From Ochromonas danica (Eukaryota > Sar > Chrysophyceae > Chromulinales > Chromulinaceae), in NCBI GenBank assembly GCA_015146655.1, contig VKHL01000131.1:17451-81450 (forward strand): DNA of 64,000 bases, in the 5' to 3' direction. The notes under the pieces were generated by a model that worked only from the letters and a program-made list of their open reading frames with translations, searched no databases and was not told the DNA's origin. This document shows, one piece after another, positions 32,304 through 40,977 of the stretch (position 1 is the stretch's first letter; each line of letters opens with the position of its first letter). Position numbers and translations under genes: made by a program.

Positions 32304-33345
32304 CAAAAAATCAAATTATTTATGCAATTTTTAGCACTAATACAAGCAAAAGCAAAAGCAAGAATAGACACCAATAGAATTGGATTGTCGTGGAAGGGGG
32401 TAGTAGTAGTAGAATCAGAATAATACGAATTTAACTGATTCTTTGAAATTCAACTCTATCCAATGTCAAGCAAGACAGAGAGAATAAGATAGACTGACTA
32501 GAGGAGAGTTGCAATGCAAGCAATAGACTAGACTAGTAGCAGCAGACAGGGAGAGACAGGGGCGAGAGAGGAAGAAGTTGCAGTCTTGTTGGTGTTGATT
32601 GCAATTGGACGTTCTAAGATTGGACTGCATCATGGACCACACCGGCCACTTCCCTCCTGGGGGAGACTTAATAGTCGGTATTTACTTGTTTGACAGGTGA
32701 GATGATGGGGTTTTCTAATTCCGTCTGCTCACTCAGACACACACACTTGTGACTCACTCACTCAGTGGAAGGAGGGAGAAAGGGTTGGTTGATAGGTTGG
32801 TGTAGACAATGTGGCATGTCAGTTCAGTTTCCAAACAGAAATTAGATATAGATATAGTCTGTTTTGGGAATTGAAAGAAGCTTTGGATTATATAAATAGA
32901 ATGGTAATTAAATTACAATAACTAGCTAGACTAATATGCATTACGATAGGTGATAGAGCTAGCTAGTTCCTAATCCAACCTAACCTTCTAATTCATCTAT
33001 TATAGTAATTGATGTTAATAATCCATAGAAGCATATATATCAGATGTAGCTATAGTAAGGAGGGTTTTCATCAAACAAAGTACGAGTTAAAACTCTGAAA
33101 AGATGAGATTTGACCTGTCCGTCCATGCCATGCATACCATGCCTCAGCGCCTCTTTGTCTCCATTGAGGTTGACATTGCCAGGTTGCTCCAAATCCTTTC
33201 CCTTTGCCTGCCATTGCCTTTGCTTGCCTTTGCTTGCCTTGCCTTGCAACTGCTTCTTCCTTTGCCTTGCAAGCCTTGCAAAAATCCACTGCAAGGATAT
33301 CTTCTTCTCTATTAATCTATTATTATCATAATAACAACGACAATA
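32304..33345. promoter_or_regulatory. Shared upstream region of the divergent P450 pair
   Basis: About 1.04 kb between the ATGs of the two head-to-head CYP97-like genes. It contains a TTGCCTTTGCTTGCC-type repetitive tract at 33206-33285, close to the copy 2 start, and CACACACTTGTGACTCACTCACTC at about 32740. No exon is supported. Open frames over 33040-33423 are products of the repetitive tract. Co-regulation, for example by light, is a guess from geometry. Confidence 0.45.
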
Positions 33346-34053
33346 ATGTTTCTTCTTCCTTTTGCTTTCTTCATTGTCATTGTAATTGTTTGCAAGGCAT
33401 TTCAATTGCCACAACAACAACAACTACTACTACCAAGAATAACAACAACTACTACTACAAAGATCTTTCAACAACAACAACAACGACGACAAAGATGTCA
33501 AACTAAAATGGAAATCTTTGAAGGAAATCCTTTTGGTTTAAAAGTTTGGAATACAGTCTGGAAGCTTCCATTCCTCCAACACAGTGAACCAGGTATCTCC
33601 CCTACTGCCTTCGGAGATGCTGCACAAGTTATCAAACATAATATCTTACAAATCTATGGAAATGAAACAAGTTATGATGGTGCACCAATAGCACAAGGTG
33701 AAATTGATGGTTTATTAGAAGGTTCATTATATTTAGGATTAAAAGAATATCAAGAACGTGTAAGTCCCCACATGCACACTGACACTGACATAGACGCATA
33801 CACACACTGTACTGTGTCTCTCTTGGTAGTTGATTACTAATGAATGCCTTTGTAATGCTTTGGTTTGGTTTGTTTTGGTTTAGTTTGGTTCGTTCTATAA
33901 GCTAGTCTTTGGTCCAAAATCATTTATTGTGATTTCTGATCCTGCTGCTGTACGACATATTTTACGTGATACTTTCCGCTTCTATGACAAGGTAGGTAAC
34001 CATCACCATCACCATCATCATTATTCGCTATAGAAGACATCATGCTAACCGCG

Positions 34054-34111
<58 letters not shown>

Positions 34112-35737
34112 CATAGGGAGTGTTAGCAGAGATTTTAAAACCCATTATGGGTAAAGGACTTATTCCTGCTGATCCTGAAACATGGAGAATACGTAAGAAG
34201 GCAATTGCACCAGGATTTCATCGTGCTTGGTATAATGCCATGTGTAAGACATTTACTAACTGTATGGAACCTTTATATAATAAACTTGCTCGAGCTTCTG
34301 AGACTGGTGAAGTTATTAATATGGAGATTGAGTTTTGCTCTGTCTCCTTGGACATTATTGGTAAGACGACCCCATAGACTATAATGGTAACTTCTTCATT
34401 TGTCATCATTATGTTTGAATGCTATGATATGATACTAGGCAAGGCTGTCTTTAATTATGAGTTTGGTTCTGTTACTAATGAATCACCTGTTGTACGAGCT
34501 GTCTACTCTGCTCTCAAAGAGGTTAGTCATCGATGATGATGATCTAGTCGATCTAGTATGATGACTGATATCTTGTGGTAATGTGTTTGCTCCTATAGGC
34601 GGAGCATCGTTCGATGATTCCTTTCCCTTATTGGGATCTTCCCTTTGCTAATCAATTAGTACCACGTTTACGTAAATTTAATGCTGATTTGAAGATCTTA
34701 AATGATGTCCTTAATAAACTCATTGAAGAGGCATTACTCTCTGCTAATAAAGGCGATGCTGAGGTACAGTATATATACACTACACACTTACCCTTTCTCC
34801 TTCTACCTACTGTACCTTATCAGAGAGCAATAGCTAACATATCCTTTGTTATACTCATATATATCAGGAGCTAGAGAATCGTGACTATGAGACGATGGCT
34901 AATCCATCTCTCTTACGCTTTCTTGTTGATATGAGAGGAGAAGATGTTACGTCACATCAACTACGTGATGATCTCATGACAATGCTTGTAGCTGGACATG
35001 AAACAACAGCAGCTGTCTTAAATTGGGCACTATTTGAAATTGTACAACAACCTGAATTACTCAAGAAGTTAAGGAAAGAAATTGATGAAGTCTTTGGTCC
35101 TTATGATGCTAATCAAACAACGATGAAGACAGACTATATCATGCGTATTGATGATATGATGAAGTTACCATTAACTCGTATGTGTTTAACAGAATCATTA
35201 CGTATGTATCCTGAACCACCATTATTAATTCGACGTGCTTTAGTTGATCATGAAATTCCTATTAACCCCAAGAAGATGAAAGTGAATCCTTATGGTGTAG
35301 AGAAGTTAAAGATTATGCGAGGAGCTGATCTTTTCATTTCATTATATAATATACATCGTTCAGAAGAATATTGGAAAGATCCTAATACTTTTAATCCTGA
35401 ACGTTTCTATGAAAATGTTATACCAAAAGAGATTGATCAGACAGAGAAAGAAGAAACAACATGGCATGGTTATCAAGTTAATCCAAGTATCTTCACGAGT
35501 GCATTATATCCTAATGAAGTACATGCTGATTATGCTTTCTTACCATTTGGTGCAGGTGCAAGAAAATGTGTTGGTGATCAATTTGCTTTCATGGAAGCTA
35601 CTATCATCTTATCTAACTTGATTCGTAACTTTGATTTCGAGTTTGCTATTGATCCGAAAGAAGTGGGTACTTTTACAGGAGCAACGATTCATACTCGTAA
35701 TGGATTACCATTTCGTATTCATCGTCGTAAGGCTTGA
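33346..35737 (+). CDS. CYP97: CYP97-like cytochrome P450 (carotenoid ring hydroxylase), copy 2
   Basis: Six exons: 33346-33759, 33884-33991, 34117-34360, 34439-34521, 34599-34763, 34868-35737; 627 residues, all joins in frame. Residues 1-17 are a signal peptide followed by CKA^FQLP, which fits the Phe-containing plastid cleavage site. Landmarks are [12 protein letters not shown] (380-391), [16 protein letters not shown] (ExxR at 447-450), NPERF, and [11 protein letters not shown] (Cys572) VGDQFAFME. It is clearly paralogous to copy 1: [20 protein letters not shown] in copy 1 against [19 protein letters not shown] here, and the endings TGATIHT(E/R)NGL. It lacks the Cys-Pro insertion of copy 1. 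Predicted role is hydroxylation of carotenoid rings on the route to xanthophylls. CYP97 enzymes are about 500-600 residues, so this copy is close to normal length. Confidence 0.9.
34055..34109 (+). repeat. (TG)n tract in intron 2 of P450-2
   Basis: A 55-base TG run ending 7 bases before the TAG acceptor (34114-34116). It lies in the intron that corresponds in position to intron 1 of copy 1. Confidence 0.95.
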
Positions 35738-36466
35738 AGAAGTAATGAATGAATGAGGAAGAAGTGGTAGGGTAGTAGTAGTAATGAAGTTACGCAAGGT
35801 AATACAATGAATTGGGTATGATAGAATAGTTTTGATTGTTAAGATTTTAATTGATTAGCAATGGGGAGAAATCAATTCCGAGTTGTTGTTTTTTGTTAAC
35901 TAGACTAGACTAGACTAGACTAGACTAGTTAGTCTAATAGCAAAACAATGGTATCTATTCATGTATGTACAGTATACAACTCTCTATTACTACACCATCA
36001 TTGTAAAACATACTACTAGTACATGATATAACTATACTAAGTACAAGTAGTACTAGTACTGTATATACTGTATATCATGTAAAACATACTACATGATATA
36101 CTAGCTAGCACATGTACTAGACTAGTACTGTATGTACAGTATATGTATATCATGTAAAACATACTACATGATATAACTAGTACATGTACTAGACTAGAAC
36201 TGTATATGTATATCATGTAAAACATACTAGTCTACATGATATACTAGCTAGTACATGTACAAGTAGTACTAGACTAGTGCTCTATGTACAGTATGTATAT
36301 CATGTAGTAGTCTGTTGTTCGAGGAAGTAAACAGATTAGTTAATGTCCATTGACTACGAGTATATACAATCAATATAGACTACCGATAGTACGATTAGGA
36401 TTAAACTAGAACTATTATGTCGAATAGTCTAGCTTAGTTAGTATCCAAAAAAATCGAGTTAGAAGG
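35738..36466. other. Intergenic, dominated by palindromic minisatellite
   Basis: About 730 bases between the ends of P450-2 and the EF-hand gene (convergent). An ACTAG run (ACTAGACTAGACTAG..) at 35900-35930 and the array at 36003-36310 occupy most of it. No gene is seen. Confidence 0.6.
36003..36310. repeat. Minisatellite whose units are themselves palindromes
   Basis: The motif TATCATGTAAAACATACTAC with ATGATATA recurs at about 36003, 36076, 36151, 36214 and 36299 (spacing 63-85 bases). Each unit folds on itself (TATCATGTA pairs with TACATGATA). Units are joined by CTAGTAC/ACATGTACTAG blocks that are also palindromic. It lies between convergent genes. Confidence 0.85.
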
Positions 36467-37663
36467 TTATACTGTAGGCTTGTTGGTCAAGCTGAGTGTT
36501 GCTTGAGTAGTACGAGTACTTGTTACAGCAGGAAGATGATGATGATGATGTGTAGAGCGAATCTTAGCGAGAGGTAGATGACTAATAGTACTAGCAATGA
36601 CATCATTTCTATGAACTATAATACAAGGCGGAGGAGGCGACATCATTGTCATTTTGGTCACATGTTGTTGTTGTTGTTGTTCATTAATAGGTGCAAGTGT
36701 TCGTTTAGCTTTTAATAATGCTGCTGCTTCTCTTGCACGTTGTAATTCACGTTTTTTACGTTCATGTAATACATTTCCATTTAATACTTGCCATTGTTTA
36801 TCAGCAGTAGTACCACTACCACTACCACCACCACTACTACTACCACTACCTTCTTCAAGTCCAACGTCCATAAAGTAGTTAATCGAATAGAGTTGTTTTA
36901 AAGCATCAATCTTCTCATTAGAAGAAAGATGATCATTAAATACATTTTTAGCTAATCGTTGACGACGTAATTGTGTAGCAAATTGTATAAAAGCAGCTTG
37001 TAGACGATGACTAACTTGAGCAATCTTCTCTACACTACCACTACTACCACTACCACTACCGTTGTTACCGTTATTGTTACCGTTATTGTCATTAGATCGT
37101 GTAGCAGTGACAGCTGCTAAGAACTCAACAAAGTCAACAACACCATTATGATTAACATCCATTGATCGAAAGAAATTAGTAATTGCTTTTGTATCTTGTG
37201 CACTATAACATTTCCCACCAATCTCAGGACAAGCATCGGATACAAATTTAACTGCTTGTTTTAATTCTGTTAGATCAATTTCACCTGATTGATCCACATC
37301 AATATTGTCAAAGAGTTGTTTGAGTTGAATAGCTATACCAGGCATAATATGTCTAGGAATAGCAACACTATTTTTTGGACGTCTTTTATTCATCCAACGT
37401 GTTGTATCAGAGTCCATAGAAGAGATGTATTTCATTACCTCATTGGTGAGAAGAGGAGGGTAGTTGTTGTTGCCTGTAGTAGCAGTAGTAGTAGTAGTAG
37501 CAGTGGGTAGTGTGGTGATTGAAGATGAAGATGATGATGAGGTAGTAGTTGTAGTTGTTGTAGTTATTGTACTATTATGACCAATTCCTTCACCTTCTTC
37601 ATCTTCATTTTCATCGTCTAGTTTCAGTTTAGAAAGCTTACTGTTAACATGAGTTCTATTCAT
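36467..37663 (-). CDS. EF-hand calcium-binding protein, two canonical EF-hands, function unknown
   Basis: Single exon, 398 residues, ATG at 37663. Two adjacent EF-hands are complete: loop 1 DVDQSGEIDLTE (residues 122-133) and loop 2 DVNHNGVVDFVE (169-180), both with ligands at positions 1, 3, 5, 9 and 12 and the central Gly. Flanking helices are IQLKQLFDNI and TKAITNFFRSM. The N-terminal 70 residues are Thr/Ser low complexity. The C-terminal half contains VSHRLQAAFIQFATQLRRQRL (amphipathic, basic, possibly a target-binding helix) and Gly/Ser repeats. No kinase, membrane or signal sequence. It is probably a calcium sensor or buffer. CAN, ACC and TTG trinucleotide repeats account for the homopolymer runs. 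Confidence 0.75.
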   Translation of the reverse strand: MNRTHVNSKLSKLKLDDENEDEEGEGIGHNSTITTTTTTTTSSSSSSSITTLPTATTTTTATTGNNNYPPLLTNEVMKYISSMDSDTTRWMNKRRPKNSVAIPRHIMPGIAIQLKQLFDNIDVDQSGEIDLTELKQAVKFVSDACPEIGGKCYSAQDTKAITNFFRSMDVNHNGVVDFVEFLAAVTATRSNDNNGNNNGNNGSGSGSSGSVEKIAQVSHRLQAAFIQFATQLRRQRLAKNVFNDHLSSNEKIDALKQLYSINYFMDVGLEEGSGSSSGGGSGSGTTADKQWQVLNGNVLHERKKRELQRAREAAALLKAKRTLAPINEQQQQQHVTKMTMMSPPPPCIIVHRNDVIASTISHLPLAKIRSTHHHHHLPAVTSTRTTQATLSLTNKPTV

Positions 37664-37742
37664 TCATCTATTTGTTTTATATTTAGAAGTAAAAGTGTCT
37701 GTGAGATTGATTGAATGGGAATTGTAGTGGTTCCAGAGGAAG

Positions 37743-37978
37743 AGTTTTCTTATAGAGTTAGTCTAGTTTAAACCTTGAAAATACTAGTTTATCTCTCTGG
37801 AAGTGCTTGCTTGCTGTGGTGAGGGTTTTATTGCAGAGTTAGTCTAGTTTAACTTATGAAAATGTTAGTTTATCTGTGTGAGCTGCTGCTGTCTGGCTGG
37901 GAGTGGTTGGGTGGTGGTTCAAAAGGGAGTTTTATCACAGAGTTAGTCTAGTTTAAACTATGAAAATACTAGTTTACC
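37743..37978. repeat. Three-copy direct repeat between EF-hand and F-box genes
   Basis: A roughly 50-base unit, GAGTTTTAT..CAGAGTTAGTCTAGTTTAAA followed by TGAAAATACTAGTTTA, occurs with core starts at 37755, 37836 and 37940. Spacers between copies differ. The third copy contains the ATG at 37960 that opens the downstream frame, so this repeat lies in the promoter or 5' leader of the F-box gene. Confidence 0.85.
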
Positions 37979-38025
37979 CCCCCGTTTGTGTCAAAAGATC
38001 CAACACATTAATTGACAAGGAAAAG

Positions 38026-39843
38026 ATGAAAACAACAACAACAACGACAACAACGACAACAACGACAACGACAAGATTATTAGGATTAAGTCGTGATATT
38101 CTTCACTATATCTTACAAGAGTGGTTAGAATGGAAAGACATCTCCCAATGGGATCTTGCTTGTCTAGGAAATAATTGTCGTGGGGAATGGTTAGCAATCT
38201 TGGATGGACTGATTGTCCCTCTCTTACCACTTTCCCATGATAGTGACCACCCAGAAGAAGTCAAGACAAAAGTAGAATATTCTTGGACACTTCAACGTAA
38301 AATCTTTCCACGTGAATATCCACTTTGTCTATCCAAATTAGATGCTGCTTTACTTCCTATTGTAAACCTACAAGATGAACGAGCATTTACAACTATTCGA
38401 TCTGTTGCTATCTGTCGTACTTTGTCTATCTTTCAGAATATTAACTATGCAGAGGATTGGCAAGTGAAAATCAGTCATTTTCTATCTCGTTGTGTTAATA
38501 TTGAAAAATTACGATTAACAAGTTTTATTCTAAATCATGAACTAGTACAACTTATCTTTAATGATCATGTACCACCATTGAAGACTATTGAGTTAATCCA
38601 TTCTGATCTCTTACTAACTAATTTTAATCATTTACTTTCCAAACATATTACAACGTTAAGACAGTTGACTATTAAAGGGAATTGTTTCAGTGTGGATCGA
38701 GCCGTGGAGTTTCTTCATCAACACTCTATACGCCTCACTTCACTTCATATCTATTGTGCTGACTCTCTTGGTCCCACTGAACAGTTGCTATTGGCTTATC
38801 TTTCTGCTAATGGAAAGGACTTGAAATACTTAGCTATTGAGAACAGCTTTGTCAGCAAAAGACCCACACATAATGTCCTCGTCTCTATTCTACAATATTG
38901 CCCACATCTCGAGTCCTTAACCTTTCGACTTGGCCCCGAGGAAGAGGTAGAATCAATACGTTGCTATGAGCTATATCAGACAGCATCAAGACTCCGTGAT
39001 ATTTCATGTGAAATGTTCTCCATCCATGTGAATGAGAAGAAAGGTATTGTCCGCTTTGAAGGTGTCTATTCCGCCGATGAAGATCACACAAAGTCATTAC
39101 TACATGTATTGAAAGAAGGTTATCTATTAGCAATGAAAGGAGATCAAACCGAAATATCAAACAATGAGCTAACGAATATCATAGAGAAACTAGGTCCTTA
39201 TCTTGTGTCATTCGAGGAGTTTGCTGTTGAAATGAATGACGATCTGGTCGAGAAGATAATGCAGACTTGTCCTCGTTTACATACCCTGGTTTTTACCCTG
39301 ATCGACGAGGGTATCATCACTGACAGAGCATTGCAGGCAATCGCTAATCATGGTTCCAACATGAAAGATCTGGAGATTGTTGGTGAGAATAAAGTACTTT
39401 GGAGCGATGAAGCGGTAAGTAACATGATTGGATCATGTAGCTCTCTCGTCTCGCTGTCCATTCCTTTTGTGGGATACCAAACTGTCAAGGCTCTTGTAAG
39501 TTTGCCTAAGCTGCAGAACTTTGATCTCAGTTCATCGAATTGGAATGTTGACAAGATCTTGCAAGCGTTTTTGGAAGAAAAAGTGAAATGGCCAAACACT
39601 TTCCGTCATGGGAGTGTCTTCATGGTTGTAGAAGGATATCATGAAATGGGTGGATTGAATATTTTTACATCTGATTTTCGATCTCCTTTTGATTTGGAAT
39701 GCTATCGATTGAATAGTATGGATGACAATGTTGTCTACCTCACTGTACAAGATGTGGCTGTGGAATGGTTTACCTTGCCTACGGACAGAATGACTGTATT
39801 TAAGGATGATGAGGACGAGGACGAAGAGGAGGAGGAAGTATGA
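38026..39843 (+). CDS. F-box/LRR-like protein
   Basis: Single exon. The frame is open from ATG 37960, but I choose ATG 38026 (605 residues) because the upstream ATG lies in the repeated promoter unit. After a poly-Thr run, LSRDILHYILQEWLEWKDISQWDLA is F-box-like (LP.EIL..IL.yL...dl....lv). The rest, about residues 100-570, has degenerate leucine-rich repeats: NIEKLRLTSFILNH, LRQLTIKGNCF, LTSLHIYCAD, LKYLAIENSFV, LESLTFRLG, LHTLVFTLID, MKDLEIVGE, LVSLSIPFVG, LQNFDLSSSN. The C-terminus is acidic (DDEDEDEEEEEV). By family it may be a substrate receptor of an SCF ubiquitin ligase, but the F-box match is weak and the target unknown. Confidence 0.6.
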   Translation: MKTTTTTTTTTTTTTTRLLGLSRDILHYILQEWLEWKDISQWDLACLGNNCRGEWLAILDGLIVPLLPLSHDSDHPEEVKTKVEYSWTLQRKIFPREYPLCLSKLDAALLPIVNLQDERAFTTIRSVAICRTLSIFQNINYAEDWQVKISHFLSRCVNIEKLRLTSFILNHELVQLIFNDHVPPLKTIELIHSDLLLTNFNHLLSKHITTLRQLTIKGNCFSVDRAVEFLHQHSIRLTSLHIYCADSLGPTEQLLLAYLSANGKDLKYLAIENSFVSKRPTHNVLVSILQYCPHLESLTFRLGPEEEVESIRCYELYQTASRLRDISCEMFSIHVNEKKGIVRFEGVYSADEDHTKSLLHVLKEGYLLAMKGDQTEISNNELTNIIEKLGPYLVSFEEFAVEMNDDLVEKIMQTCPRLHTLVFTLIDEGIITDRALQAIANHGSNMKDLEIVGENKVLWSDEAVSNMIGSCSSLVSLSIPFVGYQTVKALVSLPKLQNFDLSSSNWNVDKILQAFLEEKVKWPNTFRHGSVFMVVEGYHEMGGLNIFTSDFRSPFDLECYRLNSMDDNVVYLTVQDVAVEWFTLPTDRMTVFKDDEDEDEEEEEV

Positions 39844-40977
39844 TTCTGTATGTTAATTGGTTTGTGAGATAGTGTTGTGTGCATTTGTGATGATCCCAGT
39901 AAACACGTTTGGTTAACCAGCTGGAGAGATTGGTGGACACTACACAGACTCACTCATCACCTCATGACGGCAAGATTAGACTAGACTAATGACCACCAAG
40001 AAGTACCCAGTAGTCTATTACCTCGTGTCGTGTGAATTGATAGCAATACTGCTGTAAAGCTTAACGCTAACCATATCCATTGATATTCACAACTGGTGAT
40101 GAGCACAAGTCATTCTTGTGACGTCAGCAAATGATCATCAGTCATCACTCATTTCCGATTTCCATTGCTACTCACTTCTCCTCCACTCACTCCTCTCATG
40201 ACGACTTAAGTTAACATCCCCAAGCCTTTAGACACACGCACGCGCTTCTGTTTGTGATGTTGAAGGTCCCGGTTCCGTCCATCTTGCATGTTCAACTTGA
40301 ACTTCTCCACCGACTCCTTCCAACGCGTTTCTTCATGTGAAAAGTCTTCCTTTATACGGAAAAGTCATCCAAGGTCTAGATTCTAGCCCTCTGGAGTTGA
40401 AGTCCCCCCCACCGCGTACGTACCTCTGTGGAGAGGGAAGTACGTACGCCAAGGCAGCAAAACATCGTTTGAGTCGCTTGGAACTTGGGATAGTGACGAG
40501 GATCAAAGGAAAGTACGACCATTTTAAGTACCGTATCGTTGAATTGGGATTGATTAAAAGCAAGCTACCTTTCATATAGGATATGTTATCATCAGAGTAA
40601 AAAAGAAGAATTTGATTGAAGAAATTTTATATTAAAAAAAAAACGAAAATTGTTTTGACGAACCTTTTGTGGAGTGGATTTTTTGTTTGTCTAAAGAATA
40701 AAAGAAAAGAAAAAATCCTATAAGCAATAAAGAGGACAAAGCAATAAAACAAAGCAAACAAGAAGTCATTCTTGTATTAATACCAACAAGGTTCATTCTA
40801 TATTTTCCCCCTTCTGGAACAAACACACACACTCTCTCTCTCTATTGCCTGACGGGAAGAAAAGGAAAGGTAGTAAGAGTCATCACCAAGAAGAACCGAC
40901 GAGTCCATTGCCCTCCACTACTACTACTACCACTACCAATCAATCGAACTTGTTGATTCTATCATTTAAAGAAGAAC
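39844..40977. other. Intergenic between F-box and bZIP-PAS genes
   Basis: About 1.13 kb. Contains a 10-bp perfect hairpin (40414-40449) and A/T-rich tracts at 40600-40760. Overlapping open frames on both strands over 40333-40579 share the same bases and neither looks coding. The 130 bases before the bZIP start hold CT and CTACTAC repeats. Confidence 0.5.
40414..40449. repeat. GC-rich hairpin, 10-bp perfect arms
   Basis: GCGTACGTAC (40414-40423) and GTACGTACGC (40440-40449) are exact reverse complements around a 16-base loop. Each arm also contains the palindrome GTACGTAC or CGTACG. The role is unknown. Confidence 0.8.

Noticed and set aside
36003-36310. CRISPR-like array
   Set aside because: Units vary in length and sequence, there are no unique spacers, and the setting is a eukaryotic nuclear genome. 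It is a palindromic minisatellite.
40333-40579. Overlapping 80-codon open frames on both strands
   Set aside because: Both occupy the same bases around a hairpin. Neither has family resemblance, and there are no supporting neighbouring exons.
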